Below, piece after piece: positions 53,843 through 62,536 of a stretch of 64,000 nt of DNA; position 1 is the first letter of the stretch, and each line of letters opens with the position of its first letter. Both the position numbers and the translations under genes were made by a program. The notes beneath the pieces are model-generated. The model was given only the letters and a program-made list of their open reading frames with translations, was not told the DNA's origin and searched no databases. The stretch comes from Pelomonas sp047654785 (lineage in GTDB: Bacteria > Pseudomonadota > Gammaproteobacteria > Burkholderiales > Burkholderiaceae_C), in contig NZ_JASGKQ010000003.1 in the NCBI RefSeq assembly GCF_047654785.1, positions 1,364,001-1,428,000 of the forward strand, written 5' to 3'.

Positions 53843-54339
53843 GCGGCGCCCTGCTCCAGGCGCAGCAGCGCCTGCTTGCGCGCCAGCCCGCCGGCATAGC
53901 CGGTCAGCGCGCCGGACGCGCCGACGACGCGGTGGCAGGGGATCAGGATGGAGATGGGGTTGCGCCCCACCGCCGCGCCCAGCGCGCGGGCGGCCTGGGC
54001 GCGGCCCAGGCGTTCGGCCAGGCCGCCATAGCTGGCGCAGCGGCCGGGCGCGATCTGCAGCAGCGCCTGCCAGACCTGGCGCTGGAAGGCCGTGCCGGCC
54101 GGGTCCAGCGGCGGCAGCTCGACGGGCCGGCCGCCGAAGTAGGCGGCCAGCGCCGCGGCGGCGGCGGACAGCACCGGGTCCCGGCCGTCGTCCTGCGGCA
54201 CGGCGAGCGGGCCGGGGTGGTGCTTCTGGCCGTCGAACCACAGGCCCGACAGGCCGGCCGCGCTGCGGGCGGCCGTCAGCGGGCCCAGCGGCGTGGCGAT
54301 GCGGCGCTGCAGGATGTGGTGGCATTGCGGCAGGGTCAT
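53839..54339 (-). CDS. ogt: Methylated-DNA-protein-cysteine methyltransferase
   Basis: This 166-residue suicide enzyme removes methyl groups from O6-methylguanine. The active-site motif is PCHRV with Cys135, inside GRNPISILIPCHRVVG; TAFQRQVWQALLQIAPGRCASYGGLAERLG is the DNA-binding helix-turn-helix region. Its start overlaps the stop of the Ada-AlkA gene upstream by 4 nt, forming a coherent alkylation-repair operon. Confidence 0.95.
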   Translation of the reverse strand: MTLPQCHHILQRRIATPLGPLTAARSAAGLSGLWFDGQKHHPGPLAVPQDDGRDPVLSAAAAALAAYFGGRPVELPPLDPAGTAFQRQVWQALLQIAPGRCASYGGLAERLGRAQAARALGAAVGRNPISILIPCHRVVGASGALTGYAGGLARKQALLRLEQGAA

Positions 54340-55778
54340 GCCTGTCTCCAGAGGTGCAGCGCGGCGTAGCTGCGGTAGGGGCGGTAGCGCTCGGCGGCCT
54401 GCAGGCAGGCCCGGGGCGAGAGCGGCGGGCCGCCGGCGCCGAGCGCCTTGCGCAGCACGACGTCGCCGGGCGGGAAGGCGTCGGGCCAGCTCCAGCCGCG
54501 CATCAGCATGTAGCTGGCGGTCCAGGGGCCGATGCCGGGGATGGCGGTGAGCTGCGCGGCGGCGGCCTCGGGCGGGCCCTCGCGGCGGGCGAAGGCCAGC
54601 GTCGGCCAGGCCCGCGCCAGCGCGACGAGGCCGTCCGCGCGGCGGCCGATGATGCCCAGCGACGCGATGTCGTCGCGCGTGGCGGCGGCGATGCGCCCGG
54701 GCGTGGGGAACAGGCGGCCGACGCCCGGGGGCGCGTCGGCCAGGGCCTCGCCGAAGCGCTCGGCGACGCGGCCCGCCAGCGTGCGCGCGGCGGCCACGGT
54801 GACCTGCTGGCCCAGCACGGCGCGCACGGCCAGCTCGAAGCGGTCCAGGCAGCCCGGCAGGCGCTGGCCGGGCACGGCGCCCGCGCCCAGCGCGGCGGCG
54901 ATCGGCGCGGGGTCGGCGTCCAGGTCCAGCCAGCGGCGCAGCAGCGGCAGCAGCGAGCCGGCGGCCGGCCACAGCGCGGGCGACAGCGCCACGGCCACCT
55001 CGCCGGGCCGGCCGAAATCGACGCGCAGCCAGCCCGCGTGGCGCCGGCCCGCATGCGCCAGCGCCAGCGAGCGGGTGATGCCGCCCGCGTCCACCCGCTC
55101 GACGCCGGCCACCGCGCGCGGCGCCAGGAAGGCGAGCACGCCGGCCGCGTCATAGGGCTGGCGGCAGCCCAGCCGCAGGCACGGGCCCTGCCCCGGCGGC
55201 CCGCCCGCGCGGCGCAGCGCCGTGGGCGGCATCCGGTAGTGCGCGCTGAAGGCGGCGTTGAAGCGGCGCAGGCTGGCGAAGCCGGCGGCCTGCGCCACCT
55301 GCTGCACCGGCATCGGGCCGTCCGTCAGCAGCGCCTTGGCCAGCAGCAGCCGGCGCGTCTGCAGGTATTGCAGCGGCGACACGCCGTGCTCGGCCTGGAA
55401 GATGCGGCGCAGGTGGCGGCTGGTGATGCCCAGGTGCCGGGCCAGGCCCTCGACGCTGGCGCCGGCGTCGTCGCAGGCGTCCAGCCACGCGGCGGCCTGG
55501 CGGGCCAGCGTGCGCGAGGCGTCCGCCGTCGTCCACGGCAGCGGGCCGGGCGCCAGTTCGGGCCGGCACTTCAGGCAGGGGCGGAACGCGGCGGCCTCGG
55601 CCTGCGCGGCCGTCGGGAAGAAGCGGCAGTTCTCGCGCCGCGGCAGGCGCACGCGGCAGACCGGGCGGCAGTAGATGCCGGTGGACGTGACGCCGACGTA
55701 GAGCCGCCCGTCGAAGCGGGCGTCGCGCGCCTGGAGGGCGGCGTAGGCGGCGTCGGGCGGCAGGGTGTCGGGCGGCAT
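54336..55778 (-). CDS. Ada-AlkA fusion: alkylation-response regulator and DNA glycosylase
   Basis: This 480-residue protein joins three parts: an Ada zinc/methyl-acceptor domain (about 10-75, with Cys37, Cys41, Cys68, Cys71), an AraC-type helix-turn-helix (about 85-190, VEGLARHLGITSRHLRRIF), and an AlkA-like 3-methyladenine glycosylase (about 197-480) with HhH motif IPGIGPWTASYML and catalytic Asp439 in FPPGDVVLRKAL. The Ada C-terminal methyltransferase is separate, encoded by the overlapping ogt downstream. Methylation of the Ada domain probably activates the operon. Confidence 0.92.
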   Translation of the reverse strand: MPPDTLPPDAAYAALQARDARFDGRLYVGVTSTGIYCRPVCRVRLPRRENCRFFPTAAQAEAAAFRPCLKCRPELAPGPLPWTTADASRTLARQAAAWLDACDDAGASVEGLARHLGITSRHLRRIFQAEHGVSPLQYLQTRRLLLAKALLTDGPMPVQQVAQAAGFASLRRFNAAFSAHYRMPPTALRRAGGPPGQGPCLRLGCRQPYDAAGVLAFLAPRAVAGVERVDAGGITRSLALAHAGRRHAGWLRVDFGRPGEVAVALSPALWPAAGSLLPLLRRWLDLDADPAPIAAALGAGAVPGQRLPGCLDRFELAVRAVLGQQVTVAAARTLAGRVAERFGEALADAPPGVGRLFPTPGRIAAATRDDIASLGIIGRRADGLVALARAWPTLAFARREGPPEAAAAQLTAIPGIGPWTASYMLMRGWSWPDAFPPGDVVLRKALGAGGPPLSPRACLQAAERYRPYRSYAALHLWRQA

Positions 55779-55863
55779 GGGGCCAGTCTAGGCGGCGCGC
55801 CGGCCCGGGACTGGCCGTTTCCGGACATGCCCCTGCCCCGCGGGCGCCGGCCGGGCGCGTGCC

Positions 55864-55869
55864 TACAAT
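55864..55869 (+). promoter_or_regulatory. Candidate -10 element for algC
   Basis: TACAAT at 55864-55869 lies 40 nt before ATG 55910 in the divergent gap between the Ada-AlkA gene and algC. The -35 region is GC-rich and unconvincing. No palindromic Ada box was recognised for the leftward operon. Confidence 0.45.
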
Positions 55870-55909
55870 CCGCCGCGATTTCCGAAACCCAGCTTTTTCA
55901 AGGGCATCC

Positions 55910-57307
55910 ATGCAGGTCCACGCTTCCATCTTCAAGGCCTATGACATCCGCGGCGTCGTCGGCCAGACCCTGGACGAACAACTCGCCGAACACCTGGGCC
56001 GGGCTTTCGGCACCGAGGCGAAGGCACTGGGCGAAAAGGCCGTGGCCGTGGGCCGCGACGGCCGCCTGTCCGGCCCCGGCCTGGTCGCCGCGCTGATCCG
56101 CGGCATCGCCTCGACCGGGCTGGACGTCGTCGACATCGGCGCCGTGACGACGCCGATGCTCTATTACGTCGCCGCCACGCGCGGCAAGCACGGCTGCACC
56201 TCGGGCATCCAGGTCACCGGCAGCCACAACCCCAAGGACTACAACGGCTTCAAGATGGTGCTGCAGGGCGCCGCCGTCTACGGCGAGCAGATCCAGGGCC
56301 TGCGCCGCCGCATCGAGGCCGAGGACTACGCCAGCGGCCGCGGCCGGGTCGGCCGGATGGACATCGTGCCCGAGTACGCCGCCCGCATCGTGCGCGACTG
56401 CAAGCTGGCCCGGCCGATGAAGATCGTCGTCGACAGCGGCAACGGCATCCCGGGCGCCTCGGCCCCGGCCATCCTGCGCGCGCTGGGCTGCGAGGTCATC
56501 GACATCTTCTCCAGGGTGGACGGCGACTTCCCCAACCACCACCCCGATCCCTCGCGCCCCGAGAACCTGGAAGACCTCAAGCGCGTCGTCCACGCCTGCG
56601 ACGCCGAGCTGGGCCTGGCCTTCGACGGCGACGGCGACCGGCTGGGCATCGTCACCAAGGACGGCGAGATGATCATGCCGGACCGCCAGATCATGCTGAT
56701 CGCGGCCGACATCCTGAAACGCCAGCCCGGCGCCGAGATCATCTTCGACGTGAAGTGCACGCAGCGCCTGGCGCCGTGGATCCGCGAGCACGGCGGCAAG
56801 CCGCTGATGTGGATGACCGGCCACTCGCTGGCCAAGGCCAAGCTGAAGGAAACCGGCGCGCCGCTGGCCGGCGAGCTGTCGGGCCACATCTTCTTCAGCG
56901 AGCGCTGGTACGGCTTCGACGACGCGATGTACACGGCCGGCCGCATGCTCGAGATCCTGTCGCGCAGTGACGACCCGAGCGCCGTGCTGCAGGCCCTGCC
57001 CAACAGCTTCAACACGCCCGAGATCAACGTGCCCTGCGCCGAAGGCGAGCACCACGAGGTCGTCAGGAAGCTCAAGGAACTCGTCACGCCGGGCGACCTG
57101 CCGGGCGTGCAGGAGATCAACACCATCGACGGCATGCGCTTCGAGTACGCCGACGGCTTCGGCCTGATCCGCCCGTCCAACACCACGCCGGTGCTGGTGC
57201 TGCGCTTCGAGGGCCACACGCCCGAGGCGCTGGAGCGCATCCAGCATGACGTGCTGGCGCAGCTCAAGCGCGTGAAGCCGGACGCCAGGTTCGCCGCCGG
57301 GCACTGA
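55910..57307 (+). CDS. algC: Phosphomannomutase/phosphoglucomutase
   Basis: This 465-residue alpha-D-phosphohexomutase interconverts the 6- and 1-phosphates of mannose and glucose, supplying precursors for LPS and exopolysaccharide. The active-site phosphoserine is Ser105 in TGSHNPKDYNG, the metal loop is FDGDGDRLG (about 243-251), the sugar-binding loop is GELSGHIFF and the phosphate-binding loop is RPSNTTPVL. It lies 38 nt before waaA, which fits a shared role in LPS core synthesis. Confidence 0.94.
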   Translation: MQVHASIFKAYDIRGVVGQTLDEQLAEHLGRAFGTEAKALGEKAVAVGRDGRLSGPGLVAALIRGIASTGLDVVDIGAVTTPMLYYVAATRGKHGCTSGIQVTGSHNPKDYNGFKMVLQGAAVYGEQIQGLRRRIEAEDYASGRGRVGRMDIVPEYAARIVRDCKLARPMKIVVDSGNGIPGASAPAILRALGCEVIDIFSRVDGDFPNHHPDPSRPENLEDLKRVVHACDAELGLAFDGDGDRLGIVTKDGEMIMPDRQIMLIAADILKRQPGAEIIFDVKCTQRLAPWIREHGGKPLMWMTGHSLAKAKLKETGAPLAGELSGHIFFSERWYGFDDAMYTAGRMLEILSRSDDPSAVLQALPNSFNTPEINVPCAEGEHHEVVRKLKELVTPGDLPGVQEINTIDGMRFEYADGFGLIRPSNTTPVLVLRFEGHTPEALERIQHDVLAQLKRVKPDARFAAGH

Positions 57308-57345
57308 GCGCGATGCGGGACGGCAGGCGGGTCGCGGCCGCGCCG

Positions 57346-58620
57346 ATGAGCGACCACCTCGCCCGCCTCGCCTATGCAGCGGCGCTGCGCCTGCTGACGC
57401 CCTTCTACCTGCTGCGCCTGTGGCGGCGCGGCGCCCAGGAGCCGCTGTACCGGCAGGCGCTGGGCGAGCGGCTGGGTTTCTACAAGGGGCCTGCCGAACC
57501 CGGCCGGCTGTGGATACACGCCGTGTCGCTGGGCGAGACGCGGGCGGCCAGCGCGCTCATCGACGCGCTGCGGTCCCGCGATCCGTCGCTGCGCCTGCTG
57601 CTGACCCATTCCACCGCCACCGGCCGTGAGGCCGGCCAGGCGCTGCTGCGCGAGGGCGATGCCCAGGCCTGGCTGCCCTACGACACGCCCGGCGCCGTGC
57701 GCCGCTTCCTGCGCCAGTGGCGGCCGCGCCTGGGCGTGCTGATGGAGACCGAGGTCTGGCCGACGCTACAGCGCGAGGCCGAGCGGGCCGGCCTGCCCAT
57801 GGTGCTGGCCAATGCCCGGCTGTCGGAAAAGAGCCTGCGCCAGGGCCTGCGGCTGGGCGCGCTGATGCGCCCGGCCGCGCGGCGCATGGCGCTGGCTCTC
57901 GCGCAGACCGAGGCCAACGCCCAGCGCCTGCGCACGATGGGCGCACCGCGCGTGCAGGTGGCCGGCAACCTGAAGTACGACGTCGCCGTGGACCCGGCGC
58001 TGATCGCGCGCGGCCGCGCCTGGGCGGCGGCGCTCGGCCGCCCGGTGCTGCTGCTGGCCGTCAGCCGCGAGGGCGAGGAGGCCGCGCTGCTGGCCGAATG
58101 GCGGAAGCAGCCGGCGCCCCGGCCGCTGCTGGCCATCGTGCCGCGCCACCCGCAGCGCTTCGACGAAGTGGCCGGACTGATCGCCGATGCCGGCTTCACG
58201 CTCGCCCGCCGCAGCGGCTGGGGCGACGCGCCGCCGCCCGACGCACTGCGCGCCGACGTGTGGCTGGGCGACTCCATGCGCGAGATGCCGCTGTACTACG
58301 GGCTGGCCGGCGTCGCGCTGCTGGGCGGCAGCTTCGAGCCGCTGGGCGGGCAGAACCTGATCGAGGCGGCGGCCTGCGGCTGCCCGGTGCTGGCGGGGCC
58401 GCACACCTTCAATTTCGCCGAGGCGACCGAGCTGGCTGTGCGCGCTGGTGCCGCCGAGCGCTGCACGAGCCTGCACACGGCCCTGGATCGCGGCCTCGAG
58501 CTGTGCGCCGATGCCGACGCCAGCCGCGGGATGGGCCGCGCCGCCCTTGCCTTCGCCGCAGCTCATCGGGGCGCAGCACAGCGGATGGCCGCGGCGCTGC
58601 TGGCGTCGATGCGGAATTGA
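57346..58620 (+). CDS. waaA: Kdo transferase
   Basis: WaaA adds 3-deoxy-D-manno-octulosonic acid to lipid IVA at the inner membrane. The protein of about 424 residues has an N-terminal membrane anchor region (LRLLTPFYLLRLW), GERLGFY, WIHAVSLGETRAA with catalytic Glu64, THSTATGREAG, METEVWPTL, and the C-terminal GT-B site SFEPLGGQNLIEAAACGCPVL. ATG 57346 is preferred because homology starts at MSDHLARLAYAA; ATG 57313 is in frame. Confidence 0.94.
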   Translation: MSDHLARLAYAAALRLLTPFYLLRLWRRGAQEPLYRQALGERLGFYKGPAEPGRLWIHAVSLGETRAASALIDALRSRDPSLRLLLTHSTATGREAGQALLREGDAQAWLPYDTPGAVRRFLRQWRPRLGVLMETEVWPTLQREAERAGLPMVLANARLSEKSLRQGLRLGALMRPAARRMALALAQTEANAQRLRTMGAPRVQVAGNLKYDVAVDPALIARGRAWAAALGRPVLLLAVSREGEEAALLAEWRKQPAPRPLLAIVPRHPQRFDEVAGLIADAGFTLARRSGWGDAPPPDALRADVWLGDSMREMPLYYGLAGVALLGGSFEPLGGQNLIEAAACGCPVLAGPHTFNFAEATELAVRAGAAERCTSLHTALDRGLELCADADASRGMGRAALAFAAAHRGAAQRMAAALLASMRN

Positions 58621-58623
58621 CCC

Positions 58624-58923
58624 TCAGCCAGGGCCGTGCTCATCCGGCAGCGGCCACTGCCGGGACGCATGCAGCACACGCAGCACGCGCACGTGCCCGC
58701 CGACCACGTCGTAGACGAGGATGTAGTTCTGGTGCGCGACCAGTTCGCGCGTGCCGGCCACGCGGCCCGGGCGGCCGAGGCCGGGCTGGGCGGCCAGGCG
58801 GCCGGCCTTCTCTTCAAGCAATTCGTCGAGGGCCAGTGCCGCGCGCGGGTTGTCGGCCTCGATGTAGTCGTAGATGGCTTCGCGGTCCTGGATGGCTTCA
58901 GGCGTCCAGCGCAGTTCCATCAT
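58624..58923 (-). CDS. ParE/RelE-type toxin
   Basis: This 99-residue protein has the ParE/RelE pattern: MELRWTPEAIQDREAIYDYI at the N-terminus, then LAAQPGLGRPGRVAGTRELV, NYILVYDVVGGHVRVLRVLH and a short tail. Such toxins poison gyrase (ParE) or ribosomes (RelE); which applies is not clear, though ParE/RelE-superfamily is secure. Its start overlaps the antitoxin stop by 4 nt (ATGA at 58920-58923). It is convergent with waaA, 3 nt apart. Confidence 0.9.
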   Translation of the reverse strand: MMELRWTPEAIQDREAIYDYIEADNPRAALALDELLEEKAGRLAAQPGLGRPGRVAGTRELVAHQNYILVYDVVGGHVRVLRVLHASRQWPLPDEHGPG

Positions 58924-59204
58924 TCGGACGCTTCAAGGGCGCCGCGCGTAGACGCCCGGCGTGCCGCGAACCTGGCCTCGACGTCGGCAGCAGGCACCAA
59001 CCGGCCAGCATTCGCAGAGTCCAGGCCGTCCTGCACCTGGCGGCGGAACCAGGCGTCATGCCCGGCCATGTCCTGCTGCTGTACGAACTCGCGCATGAAG
59101 TCGCGCAGCAATTGGGCGCCGGTGCGGTCGCAGGCCTTGGCGGCCGTGGCGAACTCGCTCTTCAGGCTTTCATCGACACGGAAGGTGAAGGTGGCTTCGC
59201 TCAT
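58920..59204 (-). CDS. ParD/RHH-type antitoxin
   Basis: This 94-residue protein starts MSEATFTFRVDESLKSEFAT, a ribbon-helix-helix DNA-binding segment, followed by an extended region that would wrap the toxin. It precedes and overlaps the ParE/RelE-like toxin gene, the standard order. ATG 59204 is chosen; an upstream in-frame ATG at 59246 would add residues unlike antitoxin sequence. Confidence 0.87.
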   Translation of the reverse strand: MSEATFTFRVDESLKSEFATAAKACDRTGAQLLRDFMREFVQQQDMAGHDAWFRRQVQDGLDSANAGRLVPAADVEARFAARRASTRGALEASE

Positions 59205-59247
59205 GGCATCGCCCTGATGTGTTACGCAGGAAGTGCAGCGTAGCACA

Positions 59248-60669
59248 TCAGTTGCCGCTGCCGCCCCATCCCCCGCCCAGCGCCTTCACCAACTGCGCCG
59301 TGGCCGCCCACTGCGCGCCGCGCAGCTGCGCCAGCGCGCGCTCCGCCGCCAGTGGCGTGCGCTCGGCCTCGGTCACGTCGAGGTAGCCGACGGCGCCCTG
59401 CTCGTAGCGGCTGCGGGCCACCGCCAGCGCCTGGCCGGCGGACGCCAGCGTGCGGCGCTGCGCGTCCACGACGGCCGCGCGGCCCTGCAGTTCGGCGAGC
59501 GCGTCGTCCACCTCGCGCAGCGCCTGCAGCATGCGGCCGCGGAAGGCGGCCAGCGATTCATCGACCTGGGCCCGGGCGCCGGCCAGGTTGGCGCGGTTGC
59601 GGCCGCCCTCGAACAGCGGCAGCGAGATGCCGGGGCCGAAGTTGTACAGCCGCGCCGGCGCGGAGACGAGGTCGCTCAGGTCCTTGCTCTGGTAGCCGAA
59701 GCTGCCGGTCAGCCGGATCGCGGGGTAGAAGGCCGCCTCGGCGATGCCGACCTGCGCCGTCGCGGCATGCAGCTGGGCCAGGCTCTGGGCCAGGTCCGGG
59801 CGGCGCTGCAGCAGCTCGGACGGCAGGCCGGCGCGGACCGGCGGCGGCGCGGCCAGCGGGCTGGCCTGCAGCCGCAGCTCGGCCGCGCCCTGGCCGGTCA
59901 GCGCGGCGAGCTGGTTCAGCGCCAGGGCCTGGCGGCGCGGCAGGTCGGCCAGGTCGGCGTCGGCCGCGGCCAGTTCGGCGCGCACGCGCTCCAGGTCCTG
60001 CAGCGTGGAGGCGCCGGCGTCGAAGCGGGTCTGCGCGACCCGGAAGGCCTTGGCGCGGCTGTCGTGCACGCGCTGCAGCGCCGCGGCCTCGTCGGCCAGC
60101 GCGCGCCACTGCCAGTAGGCGGCGGCGACGTCGGCCGTCAGCGCGACGCGGGCGGCGGCGGCGTCCAGCGTGGCGGCGTCGAGCTGGGCCTGCGCGACTT
60201 CGGCCTGGCGCTTCACGCGGCCCCAGAGGTCGATTTCCCAGCCGAGGTTGGCCTGCACGGCGGTCTGCCAGCCCTCGAAGCTGACGGCCTGGCCACCCAG
60301 CACCGGCGTCGTGACGGCGCGGGCCGAGGTACGCAGGCCGGTCTCGCTGGCGCCCACGTCCAGGCGCGGCAGCCCGTCGGCCCGGGTCGCGCCCAGCACC
60401 GCGCGGGCGCGCTCGATGCGGGCGGCGGCGGCGGCCAGCGTCGGCGCGGCCTGCAGCGCGCGGGCCTGCAGCGCGTCCAGCTGCGCGTCGCCGAACATCC
60501 GCCACCAGTCGCGCTGCAGCTCGGCGCCGGCCGTGGCGGCCGGGCTGGCATAGGCGGCCGGGGCCCGGGGCGCCGGGGCCTGGTAGTCGGGGCCCAGCGT
60601 CGTGCAGCCGGCCAGCGCGGCCGCCACCAGCAGCGACAGCGGCAGCGACGGCGAAATCTGTGCATTCAT
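59248..60669 (-). CDS. Outer-membrane efflux lipoprotein, NodT/OprM family (second pump)
   Basis: This 473-residue channel has a lipoprotein signal ending LAGC (Cys22), then DWWRMFGDAQLDALQARALQ, NLGWEIDLWGRVKRQ and LPSELLQRRPDLAQSL, the same family blocks as 3637-5007. GGAGA lies about 6 nt upstream of ATG 60669. It is the last gene of the leftward HlyD-MFS-OMF operon, 41 nt after the MFS stop. Confidence 0.92.
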   Translation of the reverse strand: MNAQISPSLPLSLLVAAALAGCTTLGPDYQAPAPRAPAAYASPAATAGAELQRDWWRMFGDAQLDALQARALQAAPTLAAAAARIERARAVLGATRADGLPRLDVGASETGLRTSARAVTTPVLGGQAVSFEGWQTAVQANLGWEIDLWGRVKRQAEVAQAQLDAATLDAAAARVALTADVAAAYWQWRALADEAAALQRVHDSRAKAFRVAQTRFDAGASTLQDLERVRAELAAADADLADLPRRQALALNQLAALTGQGAAELRLQASPLAAPPPVRAGLPSELLQRRPDLAQSLAQLHAATAQVGIAEAAFYPAIRLTGSFGYQSKDLSDLVSAPARLYNFGPGISLPLFEGGRNRANLAGARAQVDESLAAFRGRMLQALREVDDALAELQGRAAVVDAQRRTLASAGQALAVARSRYEQGAVGYLDVTEAERTPLAAERALAQLRGAQWAATAQLVKALGGGWGGSGN

Positions 60670-60710
60670 CTCAATCTCCCTGCGGGCGGGCAGGCCCTCT
60701 GGACGGGTTT

Positions 60711-62291
60711 TCAATGCGCGGCCTCGCCCGAGGCGGTGCCGCCCAGCACCTTCTTGCTGAGCCAGACGGCGGCGATGCAGCTGACCAGCGCGATGCCGAG
60801 GACGAGGAAGGCGTCGTTGTAGGCCATGACGAAGCTCTCGCGGCGCACGATGCCGTCCAGCGCCTTCAGCGCCATGTCCTGCGCGGCGGCGGCGTCGGCG
60901 CCCTTCGCGGCGAAGTTCTGCGCCAGCGCCTCCAGCCGCGCCTGCGTGGCCGGTTCGTACAGGCTGACCGCCTCGCCGAGGCGGGCGCTGTGCAGGTGCT
61001 CGCGGTTGGTCAGCAGCGTCGCCAGCAGCGCGATGCCCACGGAGCCGCCGAGGTTGCGCATCATGTTGAACATGCCCGACGCGCTGGGCAGCAGCCGGGG
61101 CGGGATGCCGTTGATGGCGAAGTTGGTCAGCGTGATCATGATCAGCGGCTGGCCCAGCGCGCGCACGACCTGCGCGGCGATCAGCTCGGGGCCGGCGGTG
61201 TCGGCGCTCATGTGCGTGTTCATGAAGCAGGACAGCGCGAACAGCGCCAGCCCCGCGCTCATCATCACGCGGTTGTCGAGCTGGGTGGAGAGCTTGGCCG
61301 CGAACGGCATGATGAACAGCTGCGGCAGCCCCATCCACATGATGACCAGGCCGATCTGCATCGGCGTGTACTGCGCGATCTGGCCCAGGTACAACGGCAG
61401 GATGAAGGCCGAGCCGTACAGCCCCATGCCGGTGACGAAGGCGATGGCGGCGGCGATCAGGAAGCTCGGGCGGCCGAGGATGTGCAGGTCGATGAAGGTG
61501 TTGCTGCGCGTCAGGCCGCGCCAGGCCCAGCCGTAGAGGCCGGCCACGGCCAGCACCGCGGCGGCGATGATGAAGGGGCTCTGGAACCAGTCCTTGGCGT
61601 TGCCCTCCTCCAGCATCGCGGTCAGCGAGCCCAGGCCGATGGCCATGCAGGCGATGCCCAGCCAGTCCACGTCGCGCAGCAGCTTCAGGTTCATGGGCTC
61701 CTTGTCCAGCCCGTAGCCCACGCCCAGGATCAGCAGCACGCCGGGCACCCAGTTGAGGTAGAAGATGCTGGGCCAGCCGTACAGCTCGGTCAGCCAGCCG
61801 CCCACCGTCGGGCCCAGCGTGGGCGCGAGCGTGGCGGTCATGCCGAACAGCGCCAGGCCGATCGGCCGCTTGTTCAGCGGCAGCTTGCGCGTGACCAGCG
61901 TCATCGCCATCGGGATCATCACGCCGCCGGTGAAGCCCTGGGCGGCGCGGAAGGCGATCATGCTCTCCAGGCTCCAGGCCATGCCGCACAGCGTACTGAA
62001 CAGCAGGAACAGCACGACGTTGACGATCAGGTAGCGGCGCGTCGAGAACACCAGCGCCAGGAAGCCCGCCAGCGGGATGACGACGATCTCGGCCACCAGG
62101 TAGGCGCTGGAGATCCACGAGCCCTCCTCCTGCGTGGCTGACAGCGCGCCGAGGATGTCGCGCAGCGAGGAGTTGGTGATGGCGATGTCCAGCACCGCCA
62201 TGAAGGCGCCCAGCAGGCTGGCCAGCACGGCCACCCAGGTGCGGCCGCTGACCTTCTCGCCGGTGGGCGGCGGCAGGTTGTCGTTGCCCAT
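60711..62291 (-). CDS. DHA2-family MFS pump, EmrB-like (second pump)
   Basis: This 526-residue transporter has fourteen predicted hydrophobic segments, with LASLLGAFMAVLDIAITNSS in helix 1, ATQEEGSWISSAYLVAEIV in helix 2 and GFTGGVMIPMAMTLV in helix 5, typical of EmrB. It is closer to classical EmrB than the MFS protein at 753-2444. Its ATG lies directly after the right end of an inserted MITE-like element, and no strong ribosome site is left upstream apart from AGG in the element's end. Confidence 0.93.
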   Translation of the reverse strand: MGNDNLPPPTGEKVSGRTWVAVLASLLGAFMAVLDIAITNSSLRDILGALSATQEEGSWISSAYLVAEIVVIPLAGFLALVFSTRRYLIVNVVLFLLFSTLCGMAWSLESMIAFRAAQGFTGGVMIPMAMTLVTRKLPLNKRPIGLALFGMTATLAPTLGPTVGGWLTELYGWPSIFYLNWVPGVLLILGVGYGLDKEPMNLKLLRDVDWLGIACMAIGLGSLTAMLEEGNAKDWFQSPFIIAAAVLAVAGLYGWAWRGLTRSNTFIDLHILGRPSFLIAAAIAFVTGMGLYGSAFILPLYLGQIAQYTPMQIGLVIMWMGLPQLFIMPFAAKLSTQLDNRVMMSAGLALFALSCFMNTHMSADTAGPELIAAQVVRALGQPLIMITLTNFAINGIPPRLLPSASGMFNMMRNLGGSVGIALLATLLTNREHLHSARLGEAVSLYEPATQARLEALAQNFAAKGADAAAAQDMALKALDGIVRRESFVMAYNDAFLVLGIALVSCIAAVWLSKKVLGGTASGEAAH

Positions 62292-62301
62292 GGCCGCTCA
62301 G

Positions 62302-62535
62302 CCTAAATCCGGCAGTTGGGCATGCCCGAGGGGCTGGCGAGGCGGGCCGCTGGCAAGGCGCGCCGACGAAGTGGGCTGATGCCCACGAGGAGAAGCAACG
62401 CCGCCAGCGGCCCGCAGCGCCAGACCAGCGGGCATGCAGCGCTGCTCACCGGCGTGGTGATCTCCGCATGTGCGACAAGGTGTTGAAACATCAGCACTTT
62501 CGATGAATGGCAAGCGGTCAGCTGCCGGATTTGGG
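62302..62535 (-). mobile_element. MITE-like element, copy B, splitting the efflux operon
   Basis: This 234-bp element is inverted relative to copy A. It has terminal inverted repeats of 17 bp with two mismatches (62302-62318 and 62519-62535) and is flanked by 5-bp direct repeats CTCAG (62297-62301 and 62536-62540). No transposase is encoded. It separates the adaptor stop from the MFS start. Deleting the element and one CTCAG leaves the adaptor TGA 6 nt from the MFS ATG, so this is very probably the original arrangement. Confidence 0.88.
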
Positions 62536-62536
62536 C

